From Streptomyces mirabilis (GTDB lineage Bacteria; Actinomycetota; Actinomycetes; Streptomycetales; Streptomycetaceae), in the NCBI RefSeq assembly GCF_039503195.1, contig NZ_JBCJKP010000001.1, forward strand, positions 5,642,001-5,706,000: a stretch of 64,000 nucleotides of DNA. Reading direction: 5' to 3'. Of the stretch, positions 52,797 to 62,054 are shown piece by piece. The notes beneath the pieces were generated by a model. It saw only the letters and a list, made by a program, of their open reading frames with translations. It made no database searches and was not told where the DNA came from. The position numbers were made by a program, and so were the translations under genes. Within the stretch, counting starts at the first letter, position 1. Each line of letters starts with the position of its first letter.

Positions 52797-53170
52797 GTGA
52801 CTGGCACGCCGGACTGTGCCCGCGTCCGAGGCGGCTCGTGGTGGAGCGTTGCGCCGAAGCTCTCTGGCAGCAATTCGAAGATCAGGGCCGGGAACGGCTC
52901 GCCGCTGACGACGAGTGGGACGAGCACGGGCTCGTCTTCTCCTCGGCCGTGGACAGGCCGCTCGACGCGACCAGCGTCCGCTCAAGGACGTCGACGGGAT
53001 CAGCGCCGACGAGTGGACGCCTCGGGATCTCCGGCACAGCTTCGTGTCCCCGCTCTCCGACCGGGGCGTCCCGCTGGAAGAGATCTCCCGACTCGTCGGC
53101 CCTCCGGCCCGTGATCCAGGCCGGCACCGTGGTGATGGACGGCATCTTCGGCGCCATCCAGCAGCGGTAG
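52797..53170 (+). pseudogene. Remnant of a tyrosine recombinase (integrase) C-terminus
   Basis: Pieces in two frames read GLVFSSAVDRPLDATS, then ADEWTPRDLRHSFVSPLSDR and GVPLEEISRLVG, then PVIQAGTVVMDGIFGAIQQR. These match the catalytic end of actinobacterial phage-type integrases (WTPRELRHSFVSLLS). The HxxR and Tyr box segments are partly deleted. It ends 100 bp from tRNA-Pro, the kind of site such elements use. Confidence 0.65.
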
Positions 53171-53219
53171 TAGGCGCCGCAGGAATCGATAGTCACGAGG
53201 ATCGGCACGCAGCAACGCC

Positions 53220-53252
53220 AGAGGGCCCTTACCGATCCGGTAAGGGCCCTCT
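53220..53252 (-). terminator. Terminator of tRNA-Pro
   Basis: AGAGGGCCCTTACC and GGTAAGGGCCCTCT form a perfect 14-bp stem over GATCC, 17 bp past the tRNA 3' end. Confidence 0.8.
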
Positions 53253-53269
53253 GAACTGCTATTTAGCTG

Positions 53270-53343
53270 TCGGGGTGGCGGGATTTGAACCCACGACCTC
53301 TTCGTCCCGAACGAAGCGCGCTGCCAAGCTGCGCTACACCCCG
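53270..53343 (-). tRNA. tRNA-Pro (anticodon CGG)
   Basis: The minus strand folds as a full cloverleaf of 74 nt without CCA. The acceptor stem is CGGGGTG/CACCCCG, the anticodon loop TTCGGGA gives CGG, and the T arm contains GGTTCAAATCC. The CCA end is not encoded, as usual in Streptomyces. An integrase remnant lies just beyond its 3' side. Confidence 0.95.
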
Positions 53344-53371
53344 ATTGTCACTGCTCTCGCGGCGACGTCGT

Positions 53372-54082
53372 TTACTTTAGCCCACCGGTGGCCGGAGACG
53401 AAATCCGGTTTTCGGGGCGTCGGCTGCCGTGGCGGAACGGGTCGGGGCGGACGTGGTCCAGGGCGATGACGAGGAGGGCGAGGGCGTAGAAGGCGACACC
53501 GAGGATCGCGGTGTTGCCGAGGATGCCCACGTAGCCGTGCCGGTCGACGTCCACGAAGGAGTAGAGGTAGCGCGCCGGGGTGCCCGGCGGCAGGATCTCT
53601 CCGCGGACGAGGGAAAAGACCAGGTAGGCGAGAGGGTAGACAAGCCACGTCGTCGCATGCCGGACGGCGAACGGCGCCGGGCGGGTCAGCAGGAGCCAGT
53701 CGATCACCGCGGCGATGGGGATCACCGTGTGCAGGATCTGGTTCGACACCGCCTGCCAGCCGGTGTGCGGAGCGATGCCCCCGGTCATGGAGAAACCGCT
53801 GGAGGGGTCCGCCAGGATCAGGTGGTAGACCAGGCCCGTGATCGAGATGTAGAGCAGCGTGCCGCCCATGAGGGCCGCGGGCAGCGGGCGACGCGCCGTC
53901 CGTGCCCGCCGGGCCGAGGCGACGAAGACCACCGCCACCAGCAGGGTGGCCTGGATGGTGAAGTAGCTGAGCACGTGGAGCGGACTGCCCAGGCGCATCT
54001 CGATGGCCACACCCGCGGCCGCGACGAGGGCGACCAGGAGGCGGAAGGCGGCCACCAGGGGGCGGCGTACGGGGGCCACCAC
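53372..54082 (-). CDS. Pr6Pr family membrane protein
   Basis: A 236-residue protein with six hydrophobic helices ([36 protein letters not shown], then a middle pair and [20 protein letters not shown]). [19 protein letters not shown] and [14 protein letters not shown] are family features. The role is not well defined. GTG 54082 is the first start in the frame after a TAG; a proline-rich open stretch lies upstream but has no start codon. Confidence 0.8.
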   Translation of the reverse strand: MVAPVRRPLVAAFRLLVALVAAAGVAIEMRLGSPLHVLSYFTIQATLLVAVVFVASARRARTARRPLPAALMGGTLLYISITGLVYHLILADPSSGFSMTGGIAPHTGWQAVSNQILHTVIPIAAVIDWLLLTRPAPFAVRHATTWLVYPLAYLVFSLVRGEILPPGTPARYLYSFVDVDRHGYVGILGNTAILGVAFYALALLVIALDHVRPDPFRHGSRRPENRISSPATGGLK

Positions 54083-54281
54083 TGCCGTCGCCGGGACGAT
54101 GAAGGGGGTCGGCGGGGGGATGCCCGGTATCGCGGGCAGGTCGGGTATGTCCCTGGGGATCGGGGGGATCGTGTCCCCACGCTAAGCATAGGGGGCGAAT
54201 CGGGCGATATGGGTCACCCAGGCGGGTGACGGCCGAGCGTGGACCCGCGCCCCACCAACGTCATCAACAACATCAAGCTCT

Positions 54282-54308
54282 GATCGACCCGATCGACCCG
54301 ATCGACCC
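54282..54308. repeat. Three copies of GATCGACCC
   Basis: Perfect 9-bp tandem repeat between convergent-free gene ends (54190-54426), a gap with no gene. Confidence 0.8.
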
Positions 54309-54426
54309 GCACGGCGGCCGTCGTCCTGGGCGCCGCTTCCGATCGCCCCCCCACACACACCCGCCCCCTACGCCCGACCGCCGCACTCCGGCCGACCCGC
54401 ATCCATCCGGTCTACCGCCGTCCGGC

Positions 54427-55353
54427 CTACGGCCGAGCGACCAGCGTCAGCAGTGACGCCTCCGGCGGGCACGCGAACCGTACCGGCGTGTAGCGGCTCG
54501 TACCGCAGCCCGCCGAGACGTGCATGTACGACGTCCGCCCCTCCGCCGTGTGCGTGGACAGGCCCTTCACGCGGTCGGTGTCCAGGTCGCAGTTGGTGAC
54601 GAAGGCGCCGTAGAAGGGGAGGCACAGCTGGCCGCCGTGGGTGTGACCGGCCAGGATCAGGGGGTAGCCGTCCGCCGTGAACGCGTCGAGCGTACGCAGG
54701 TACGGGGCGTGGACCACGCCCATCGAGAAGTCGGCCGACTCCGACGGGCCGCCGGCCACCCGCGCGTACCGGTCCCGCTTGATGTGCGGGTCGTCGAGGC
54801 CGGTCAGCTCGATCTCGCCGCCCTCTATCTTGAGCGTCCCCCGGGCGTTCGTCAGGTTCAGCCAGCCCGCCGTGTCGAAGCCGTCGCGCAGGTCTTCCCA
54901 CGGGTTGTGGATGACGCCCACAGCCGGCTTGTTGCCGTTCAGACCATGGCGGCCCTGGGACTTCTCCAGCAAGTACAGGGCGGGGTTGCGGAGTTTGGGG
55001 CCGTAGTAGTCGTTCGAACCGAAGACGTACGCACCGGGGAACTCCATCAACGGGCCGAGGGCGTCCAGGACTTCGGGGACGCCCTCCGGGTCGGAGAGGT
55101 TGTCCCCGGTGTTGATGACGAAGTCGGGGCGCAGCCCGGCCAGGGAGCGCAGCCAGCGCTGCTTCTTGCGCTGACCGCTCACCATGTGGATGTCGGAGAC
55201 CTGGAGGACGCGGAGCGGCCGCATGCCTCGTGGCAGGACCGGGACCGTCACCCGTCGGAGGCGGAACGAGCGGGTCTCGAAACCCGCCGCGTACAACAGT
55301 CCGGCGGCGCCCACCGCCGTGATTCCCAGGGGTACTCCGTATCGCGCGCGCAT
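54427..55353 (-). CDS. Calcineurin-like metallophosphoesterase
   Basis: A 308-residue enzyme with an N-terminal membrane helix (about 7-24) and the two-metal core: SDIHMVSGQ, NTGDNLSDP, FGSNDYY in place of GNHD, and AGHTHGGQ. This is the membrane-linked YkuE-like branch. It may act on phospho-lipids or cell-wall precursors; the substrate is unknown. ATG 55353 is divergent from the GatB/YqeY gene. Confidence 0.9.
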   Translation of the reverse strand: MRARYGVPLGITAVGAAGLLYAAGFETRSFRLRRVTVPVLPRGMRPLRVLQVSDIHMVSGQRKKQRWLRSLAGLRPDFVINTGDNLSDPEGVPEVLDALGPLMEFPGAYVFGSNDYYGPKLRNPALYLLEKSQGRHGLNGNKPAVGVIHNPWEDLRDGFDTAGWLNLTNARGTLKIEGGEIELTGLDDPHIKRDRYARVAGGPSESADFSMGVVHAPYLRTLDAFTADGYPLILAGHTHGGQLCLPFYGAFVTNCDLDTDRVKGLSTHTAEGRTSYMHVSAGCGTSRYTPVRFACPPEASLLTLVARP

Positions 55354-55507
55354 ACGTCCATCGTGTCAGACCCCGACAGCCCCGCGTGCCGCCCGGTGGA
55401 CAACCTCGAACCTGTGGACAGTCTCGCGCCCATCCGACGGCGTGTCCCGGGGCGCGGCACGGAAATCAGCAGGCGACCGCCGCACCACACCTGCGACAAT
55501 CGACGGC

Positions 55508-55972
55508 ATGACCACGCTCAAGTCGAAGCTGCAGGAAGACCTCAACGCCGCCATCAAGGAGCGCGACGAGCTCCGCTCCGCGACGCTCCGGCTGACCCTC
55601 GCCGCGATCACCAAGGAGGAGGTCGCCGGCAAGACGAAGCGCGAGCTCTCCGACGACGAAGTACAGAAGGTGATCACCCGCGAGGCGAAGAAGCGCCGCG
55701 AGGCCGCGGACGCCTTCGCGCAGGGTGGGCGTCCCGAGTCGGCCGAGCGCGAGAAGGCGGAGGGGGAGGTCCTCGCCACGTACCTGCCCAAGCAGCTGTC
55801 CGACGAGGAGCTCCAGCAGATCGTCGGGCAGGCCGTCGAGGAGGCCAGGGCGGCGGGTGCCGAGGGGCCGCGCGCCATGGGCCAGGTCATGAAGATCGTG
55901 AACCCGAAGGTCGCGGGGCTGGCCGAGGGCGGCCGTGTCGCCGCCGTGGTCAAGAAACTGCTCGCGGGCTGA
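55508..55972 (+). CDS. GatB/YqeY domain protein
   Basis: A 154-residue protein equal to the tail domain of the amidotransferase subunit GatB. Seen: LKSKLQEDLNAAIKERDELR, LTLAAITKEEVAGKTKRELS, LATYLPKQLSDEELQQIVGQ and MGQVMKIVNPKVAG. The exact role is not settled. GACAAT at 55495-55500 lies seven bases before the ATG, so it is probably leaderless. Confidence 0.92.
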   Translation: MTTLKSKLQEDLNAAIKERDELRSATLRLTLAAITKEEVAGKTKRELSDDEVQKVITREAKKRREAADAFAQGGRPESAEREKAEGEVLATYLPKQLSDEELQQIVGQAVEEARAAGAEGPRAMGQVMKIVNPKVAGLAEGGRVAAVVKKLLAG

Positions 55973-56023
55973 GTCCAGAGGGACCGGAACCAGTGGTGGA
56001 AGACCAGAACCAGTAGCAGACGC

Positions 56024-56187
56024 GGTACCCGGACCGGTACGAGTACCAGTACCCGTACTCGTACCGGCACCCGGATCCGTATCCGCACCAGCACCGGCAT
56101 CCGCCAGCACCCGTATCCGCACCAGCACGCGCATCCGTGTCCGCCAGTACCCGAATCCGCACGAGCACCCACACCCGTACCCGCGCC
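56024..56187. repeat. Degenerate hexamer repeat tract
   Basis: About 160 bp of loosely repeated (T/C)ACC(C/A)G and ATCCG(C/T)A hexamers (TACCCG, CACCAG, ATCCGC). Read in frame it gives alternating Tyr/His/Pro or Arg/Thr. It follows the GatB/YqeY gene and precedes the terminator. Confidence 0.65.
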
Positions 56188-56202
56188 ACCCGCTCACCAA
56201 AA

Positions 56203-56250
56203 GCCGTCGGCCTCGGTGCTCCCGATCGGGGGAGCGCCGAGGCCGACGGC
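56203..56250. terminator. Long bidirectional terminator
   Basis: GCCGTCGGCCTCGGTGCTCC(C) pairs with its complement at 56230-56250 over a 6-nt loop, a 21-bp stem with one wobble. It separates the convergent GatB/YqeY and PBP genes. Confidence 0.85.
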
Positions 56251-56291
56251 CGTGCTGTGCCGTTCTCTGTCAGCGGTCGTGACGGGGTGGG

Positions 56292-58586
56292 TTACCCGTG
56301 ACGACCCCCGTTGCCGTTCTGACCCTGGATGAAGCCCGAGGGGAGCGAGAACGTCGGCGTCGGGAACCCGCCACCGTTCGTGCTACCTGTGGCGCCGGTG
56401 ATGGTGTTGCCGCCGATCGTGTTCCCGTTGACGGTGTTGCCGTTGGTGGTGTTCCCACCGTTCGCGTTGCCGCCGTTGTTCCCGTCGGTCGGGCCATGGC
56501 CGTTGTCCTTGGGCTTCTCGTCGGGAATGTCGACGAGGTTGAAGGACGGGGAGTCCTTGCCCACGAGGGCGCCGGTCATGGCGTCCTTCCAGATGGGGCC
56601 TGGCACCTGACCGCCGTAGACGAGGTCGTGGTAGACGCCGCCGATGCGGATGCCGGTCATCTTGACGTTCTGCTTGGGGCTGCCGACCCAGACCGCGCCC
56701 GACAGGTTCGGCGTGTACCCGACGAACCAGGCGTTCTTGCGCTCGTCCGTCGTACCCGTCTTACCGGCGTTGTCGCGGTCGGAGAGGCCGGCCTGCTGGC
56801 CCGTACCGGAGTCGATCACGCCCTGGAGCAGCGTGTTGACGGTGTCCGCGGTCTTCTCGGACATGGCCCGCGAGCAGGTCGACTTCGGGACCTCGAGCGA
56901 CTTCTCCCTGCCGTCGGCCTTCTGGGTGATCGACTCGATGGCGATCGGCGTGCAGTACATGCCCCGGGAGGCGAAGGTCGCGTACGCGCTCGCCATGGTC
57001 AGCGGGGAGATGCCCTTGGAGCCGAGGGTGATGGCGGGCACCTCGGGCAGCTTGTCGCCATTGCCCTGCACGACGTGCAGCTTGTCGGTCATCTTCACCA
57101 CGGGGCAGATGCCGATGTCCGAGATCATCTGCACGAAGTAGGTGTTGACCGACTTGGCCATCGCCGTCTTCAGCGCGTACGGGCCCTTCTCCTCGGTGCT
57201 CTCGTTCGACAGCTTCTCGTTGGTCAGGTTGGTCCAGGGCTTGCTGCTGCACGTCTGTACGGGGCTGGGGTAGGCCATCTCGTACGGTGACGGGTACTGC
57301 TGGGTCGCCGGCCGGCCCTCCTCCAGCGCGGCCGCGGCCACGAACGGCTTGAAGGTCGAACCGGTCGGGAAGCCGTAGTTCGAACCGCCCATGTCACGGT
57401 CGACCGAGTAGTTGTACTCCGTCTCGTTCTTCCCGTAGCCGTACGGCCTCGACTGGCCCATGCCGACGATCTTCCCGGTGCCCGGCTCGACCAGGGTGGC
57501 CGCCGTGGCGACCGAGTCCGACTTGTTGACGTGGGACTTGATCGAGGACTGCACCGACTTCTGCGCCTGCGGGTCGAGCGTCGTACGGATGGTCAGGCCG
57601 CCCTGGTTCCAGAGCTTCGCCCGGGCCTCCTTGGTCGTGCCGAAGACCGGGTCGGTGAGGAACACGTTCTCCACGTACTTGCAGAAGAAGCTCGCGCCCT
57701 TGACCGCCGTGATGCAGCCGTTCTTGGGCTGGCTGACCTTCAGGCCGAGCTTCGCCTCCTTGGCCTGGTCGGCCTCCTGCGGGGAGATGTCGTGCACCTC
57801 GGCCATGCGCTGCAGCACGGTGTTGCGGCGCTTGGTGGCCTCCGCCTCGTCGTTCACCGGGTCGTACCGGCTGGGCGATTGGACGATGCCCGCCAGCAGC
57901 GCCGACTCCTGGAGGTTCAGGTCCTTGGCGGGCTTGGAGAAGTAACGCTGGGCGGCGGCCTCGATGCCGTAGGCCTGCTCGCCGAAGAACGTGATGTTCA
58001 GGTAGTTCTCGAGGATCTTCTTCTTGCCGAGCTTCTCTTCCAGCTGGATCGCGTACTTGAGCTCGCGGACCTTGCGGCCGAGGGTCTGCTGGGTGGCCTG
58101 GGCGACCTTCGTCGGGTCGTCGCCGGCCTCCTCCACGAAGTAGTTCTTCACCAGCTGCTGGGTGAGCGTGGAGGCGCCCTGGGCGACCCCGCCGTTCTGC
58201 GCGTTCTGGTTCAGGGCGCGCAGGACGCCCTTCAGGTCGATCGCGCCGTGCTGGTAGAAGCGGGAGTCCTCGATCGCGACGATCGCCTTCTGCATGTACG
58301 GCGAGATGTCCTTGAGGTCGACCACCGTGCGGTCGCGCGAGTACACCGTCGCGATCTGACCGCCCTTGCTGTCCAGGATGGTGGTGCGCTGACTCAGCGC
58401 GGGACTCTTCAGGTTGTCGGGAATCTCGTCGAACCCCTGGACGGAACCCTTGGCCGCGAGACCGAGCGCGCCCGCTGCGGGCAGCGCGATTCCGGCCATG
58501 ACTGCTCCAGCGAGCACGCTGACACCGAGGAACTTGGCGGCCTGTTGCGTTGGCGACAGACCACCGCCCGAGCGCTTCTTTGGCAT
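56292..58586 (-). CDS. Class A penicillin-binding protein (transglycosylase/transpeptidase)
   Basis: A 764-residue peptidoglycan synthase. One helix at about 17-40 anchors it. The GT51 domain follows (AIEDSRFYQHGAIDLKGVLRA, QGASTLTQQLVKNYF, then ITFFGEQAYGIEAAA). The transpeptidase has S410 in GSTFKPF, SVN, and GKTGTTDE. The last 80 residues are Asn/Gly/Thr-rich (NGNTVNGNTIGGNTI), a flexible outer tail. TAGGCT six bases before the ATG suggests a leaderless message. It is divergent from wblA. Confidence 0.95.
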   Translation of the reverse strand: MPKKRSGGGLSPTQQAAKFLGVSVLAGAVMAGIALPAAGALGLAAKGSVQGFDEIPDNLKSPALSQRTTILDSKGGQIATVYSRDRTVVDLKDISPYMQKAIVAIEDSRFYQHGAIDLKGVLRALNQNAQNGGVAQGASTLTQQLVKNYFVEEAGDDPTKVAQATQQTLGRKVRELKYAIQLEEKLGKKKILENYLNITFFGEQAYGIEAAAQRYFSKPAKDLNLQESALLAGIVQSPSRYDPVNDEAEATKRRNTVLQRMAEVHDISPQEADQAKEAKLGLKVSQPKNGCITAVKGASFFCKYVENVFLTDPVFGTTKEARAKLWNQGGLTIRTTLDPQAQKSVQSSIKSHVNKSDSVATAATLVEPGTGKIVGMGQSRPYGYGKNETEYNYSVDRDMGGSNYGFPTGSTFKPFVAAAALEEGRPATQQYPSPYEMAYPSPVQTCSSKPWTNLTNEKLSNESTEEKGPYALKTAMAKSVNTYFVQMISDIGICPVVKMTDKLHVVQGNGDKLPEVPAITLGSKGISPLTMASAYATFASRGMYCTPIAIESITQKADGREKSLEVPKSTCSRAMSEKTADTVNTLLQGVIDSGTGQQAGLSDRDNAGKTGTTDERKNAWFVGYTPNLSGAVWVGSPKQNVKMTGIRIGGVYHDLVYGGQVPGPIWKDAMTGALVGKDSPSFNLVDIPDEKPKDNGHGPTDGNNGGNANGGNTTNGNTVNGNTIGGNTITGATGSTNGGGFPTPTFSLPSGFIQGQNGNGGRHG

Positions 58587-58994
58587 AGGGGCAGCCTACG
58601 TTCTCATTCGCCGGACACGCGTATATGCCTTGGCCTAAGCTGCTCTCAACTGTCACAGCAGTATGGCCACGTATCAATACGTCCGGCGACCCCGAATCGT
58701 TCCGGAGGGTCCCCAACTTTTTTGGGGAGGTCGTGTCCGAATCAGCCTCATGCGTCACCAGGCGTCCGTTGTGACTCAACTGAACTGTCCCGGTTTGCCG
58801 GGATACTCACGTATGTCCGCCGCTCACTCCCCCGGGTGATCTGCCGCTTACGCATAGTCCGTTCGGGCCATTCAAGATTGGGCCCGCAGGGGGTGTTGCG
58901 CTGTGCCTGCCTTCCGTAACGTCCTCAACTGGCGGCGGTGAATATGCCGCTGCCGCCGTGGGGGAGCCTCGATTCGGGAGAGGACGGCGCCGGT
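58587..58994. other. Control region between the PBP gene and wblA
   Basis: About 400 bp of lower GC with no gene. CCCCAA-CTTTT-TTGGGG at 58711-58727 is a perfect 6-bp palindrome. wblA is known in other Streptomyces to have a long, heavily regulated upstream region; no specific site could be named here. Confidence 0.5.
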
Positions 58995-59333
58995 ATGGGC
59001 TGGGTAACCGACTGGAGTGCGCAGGCGGCCTGCCGCACTACCGATCCGGATGAACTGTTCGTTCAAGGAGCAGCGCAGAACAGGGCGAAGGCAGTGTGCA
59101 CCGGATGTCCGGTACGCACGGAGTGCCTTGCCGATGCGCTCGACAACCGCGTCGAATTCGGCGTGTGGGGTGGCATGACGGAGCGGGAGCGTCGCGCATT
59201 GCTGCGCAGGCGTCCCACCGTCACCTCGTGGCGTCGCCTGCTGGAGACCGCGCGTACGGAGTACGAGCGCGGCGCGGGCCTGCTGCCCCTCGATGAGGAA
59301 GAGGTGTACGAGCGCTACGCGGCGGTGGGCTGA
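58995..59333 (+). CDS. wblA: WhiB-like regulator WblA
   Basis: A 112-residue iron-sulfur DNA-binding regulator that in other Streptomyces controls sporulation and represses antibiotic production. The four cluster cysteines are C13, C35, C38 and C44 (CTGCPVRTEC), the turn is GVWGG, and basic residues follow (TERERRALLRRR). ATG 58995 is chosen because it gives the known length and follows GGGAGAGGA; GTG 58938 in the same frame would add 19 residues. Confidence 0.93.
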   Translation: MGWVTDWSAQAACRTTDPDELFVQGAAQNRAKAVCTGCPVRTECLADALDNRVEFGVWGGMTERERRALLRRRPTVTSWRRLLETARTEYERGAGLLPLDEEEVYERYAAVG

Positions 59334-59491
59334 GGGCGCCACGGAGGGCGTCCCGCGGGGCCACCTCGGCCCGCGCCGGACCCACCCGCCGCCTCAGACC
59401 CGCTCACCGCCTCGGGACCCACTTGCCTCAGGCCATCTCGGGCCGGCCACGGGCTCATGACCATGAGCTCACGACCACGAGCTCAGAACTC

Positions 59492-59519
59492 AGAGCACAT
59501 GACTCAGAGCACATGACTC
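59492..59519. repeat. Two copies of a 14-bp unit
   Basis: AGAGCACATGACTC is repeated head to tail in the gap between wblA and the ATPase gene, which otherwise holds CATGAGCTC-like short repeats. Confidence 0.7.
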
Positions 59520-59551
59520 AGACCCGGCCCCGGGCCCGTGGACGGCGCCGC

Positions 59552-60985
59552 TCAGGCGTCGGTTTCAGGCAGCTCCGGCCGGTTGGCCGCGAGCCGGTCT
59601 CCGATGTCCCGCAGTCCTGCGAGATCGTGTACGTCGCCGGGCAGTGCGGCCACTTCGGCAACCGCCACCTCCGGGTGGAGTGCGGCGAAGCGGTCACGCG
59701 TGCGCTGCTCGCGGGAGAGCAGCTGCATGCGCTCGGCGTGCAGCCTCAGCAGGCCTGCGGTGAGTTGTTCGACGGTCCGGTGCCCGTGCGACGGAGCGCC
59801 GGTCGGTGCGTCGGTCGTGTCCGCGGCGTCTGTGCTGTCCGTGGCGGCGGGGGAGCCTTCATCGGAACCGTCGGAGCCGGCTGGACCTTCGGAGCCGTCG
59901 GGAGCTGATGTCTCGGAAGCGGGAGATTCTGAACTGCCGTACGTGTCGGGAGAGTTACGAAGTCCAGCTTTCCCGTCCTCCTGATCCACAATGCGGGCGT
60001 CGTCAAGATTTTCTACAGCCCTGGATTCAAGATCTTCCGCGGCCTCGGCATCGAGGTTCTCCGCGGCCGCGAGCGCCCGCTCGGCGGAGAGGTGGGCGGC
60101 ACCGCTGCCGTGCACCCGGTTGAGTACGAGACCGGCGAACGGCATGTCCTCGGCCGCCAGCCGCTCCACGAAGTACGCGGCCTCGCGCAGCGCGTCCCGC
60201 TCCGGGGCCGCCACCACCAGGAACGCCGTCCCGGGTGCCTGGAGCAGCTTGTACGTGGCGTCCGCGCGCGTACGGAAGCCGCCGAACGTCGTGTCCATCG
60301 CCGCCACGAACGTCTGCACGTCCTTCAGGAGTTGTCCCCCCAGCAGCTTCCCCAGGGTGCCGGTCATCATCGACATCCCGACGTTCAGGAACTTCATCCC
60401 CGCCCGCCCGCCCAGCTTCGCCGGCGCGGTCAGGAGCCGGATCAGCCGTCCGTCGAGGAAGGACCCGAGCCGCTTGGGCGCGTCCAGGAAGTCGAGCGCC
60501 GAGCGGGACGGCGGCGTGTCGACGATGATCAGGTCCCACTCGTCCCGGGCCCGCAGCTGCCCCAGCTTCTCCATCGCCATGTACTCCTGCGTGCCCGCGA
60601 AGCCCGCCGAAAGCGACTGGTAGAAGGGGTTGTTCAGGATCACGGCCGCCCGCTCGCCGTCCGCGTGCGCCTCGACGATCTCGTCGAACGTGCGCTTCAT
60701 GTCGAGCATCATGGCGTGCAGCTCGCCGCCCGCGGAGTCGTCGATGCCCTTCACCCGGCGTGGCACGTTGTCGAGGGAGTCGATGCCCATCGACTGCGCG
60801 AGCCGGCGCGCCGGGTCGATAGTGAGAACGACCACCTTGCGGCCCCGCTCGGCGGCGCGCAGCCCCAGGGCCGCCGCCGTGGTCGTCTTGCCGACGCCGC
60901 CCGAGCCGCAGCACACCACGATGCGGGTGTCGGGGTCGTCGAGCAGTGGGTCGAGGTCGAGTACGCGGGCCGGGTCCAGACTCAT
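59552..60985 (-). CDS. ArsA/GET3-type ATPase with acidic linker
   Basis: A 477-residue P-loop ATPase. The deviant Walker A is CCGSGGVGKTTTAAA, switch regions are LTIDPARRLAQSMG and VDTPPSRSALDFLDAP, and NRVHG ends the core. A Ser/Asp/Thr-rich linker of about 80 residues (340-420) separates a C-terminal helix (LLRLHAERMQLLSREQRTRDRF). It overlaps its neighbour as ATGA, and the two likely form a heterodimer. Arsenite transport is unlikely, since no arsenic genes are near. Confidence 0.88.
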   Translation of the reverse strand: MSLDPARVLDLDPLLDDPDTRIVVCCGSGGVGKTTTAAALGLRAAERGRKVVVLTIDPARRLAQSMGIDSLDNVPRRVKGIDDSAGGELHAMMLDMKRTFDEIVEAHADGERAAVILNNPFYQSLSAGFAGTQEYMAMEKLGQLRARDEWDLIIVDTPPSRSALDFLDAPKRLGSFLDGRLIRLLTAPAKLGGRAGMKFLNVGMSMMTGTLGKLLGGQLLKDVQTFVAAMDTTFGGFRTRADATYKLLQAPGTAFLVVAAPERDALREAAYFVERLAAEDMPFAGLVLNRVHGSGAAHLSAERALAAAENLDAEAAEDLESRAVENLDDARIVDQEDGKAGLRNSPDTYGSSESPASETSAPDGSEGPAGSDGSDEGSPAATDSTDAADTTDAPTGAPSHGHRTVEQLTAGLLRLHAERMQLLSREQRTRDRFAALHPEVAVAEVAALPGDVHDLAGLRDIGDRLAANRPELPETDA

Positions 60986-61959
60986 GAGATCCCTTGAGTG
61001 CGCAGTTCCGTGGCGAGCTCGTACAGGCCCGCCAGGTCCATTCCCTCGGCGAGCAGGGGGAGTTCGTGCAGCGGGAGGTCCTGCTCGGTCAGGACGGCCC
61101 GCTGCTCGCGCTCCAGGGTGTGCCGTTCGGCGTACTCCTCGGCCTGTTCCAGGAGAGGCCCGACGAGCCGCTCGGCGTTCCCGCCGCGGCGGGCGCCGCC
61201 GAGCCCGGCCGCGGACAGGGACTTGGCGATGGCGCTGCGCGCGACGTCGCCCGTGAGCTCCAGGTCGACGTCGTCCAGGAGCGCGGGCCGTACCATGTTC
61301 ACGATGATCCGTCCCACCGGCAGCTTCGCCGCCCGCAGCTCGGCGATGCCGTCCGCGGTCTCCTGGACGGGCATCTCCTCCAGCAGCGTCACCATGTGCA
61401 CCGCCGTCTCCGGCGACTTCAGGACGCGCATCACGGCCTGCGCCTGATTGTGTATCGGCCCGATCTTGGCGAGTCCCGCGACCTCGTCGTTGACGTTCAG
61501 GAAGCGGGTGATGCGGCCTGTGGGTGGCGCGTCCATGACGACGTAGTCGTACGCGAACCGCCCGCTCTTGTCCTTCCTGCGGACTGCCTCGCACGCCTTC
61601 CCCGTGAGGAGCACGTCCCTGAGACCGGGCGCGATGGTGGTCGCGAAGTCGATGGCGCCGAGCTTCTTCAGGGCCCGGCCGGCGCCGCCCAGTTTGTAGA
61701 ACATCTGGAGGTAGTCCAGAAGGGCCAGTTCGGGGTCGATGGCGAGGGCGTACACCTCCCCGCCCCCCGGAGCGACGGCGATCTTCCGCTCCTCGTAGGG
61801 CACCGCTTCTGTTTCGAAGAGCTGCGCGATGCCCTGTCTGCCCTCGACCTCGACGAGGAGGGTGCGCTTGCCCTCGGTCGCGAGGGCGAGCGCGAGGGCC
61901 GCGGCTACCGTGGTCTTGCCGGTACCGCCCTTGCCGCTGACGACCTGGAGCCTGCTCAC
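60982..61959 (-). CDS. ArsA/GET3-type ATPase
   Basis: A 325-residue P-loop ATPase. Walker A is VVSGKGGTGKTTVAAALALA at the very start, then VEVEGRQGIAQLFE and VVMDAPPTGRITRFLN. The C-terminal third has a helical LLEEMPVQETADGIAEL part. It is first in a two-gene operon with the second ATPase, downstream of wblA on the other strand; this pairing is common in actinobacteria. The client is unknown. Confidence 0.9.
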   Translation of the reverse strand: MSRLQVVSGKGGTGKTTVAAALALALATEGKRTLLVEVEGRQGIAQLFETEAVPYEERKIAVAPGGGEVYALAIDPELALLDYLQMFYKLGGAGRALKKLGAIDFATTIAPGLRDVLLTGKACEAVRRKDKSGRFAYDYVVMDAPPTGRITRFLNVNDEVAGLAKIGPIHNQAQAVMRVLKSPETAVHMVTLLEEMPVQETADGIAELRAAKLPVGRIIVNMVRPALLDDVDLELTGDVARSAIAKSLSAAGLGGARRGGNAERLVGPLLEQAEEYAERHTLEREQRAVLTEQDLPLHELPLLAEGMDLAGLYELATELRTQGIS

Positions 61960-62054
61960 GTCTTCGAGCCTAACCAGTCCGCCGCCGTACTACGCAGGAG
62001 GCTGTGGACAACGTGCGCGCGAGACCCCCCGCGGCAACGACTACAGTCGGCGAC

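Noticed and set aside
58938-58994. Longer wblA start at GTG 58938
   Set aside because: The 112-residue form from 58995 matches the known protein and has the better ribosome site; kept only as an alternative.
59552-61959. Arsenic resistance operon
   Set aside because: No arsB, arsC, arsD or arsR nearby, and the ATPase pair is typical of actinobacterial core genomes.
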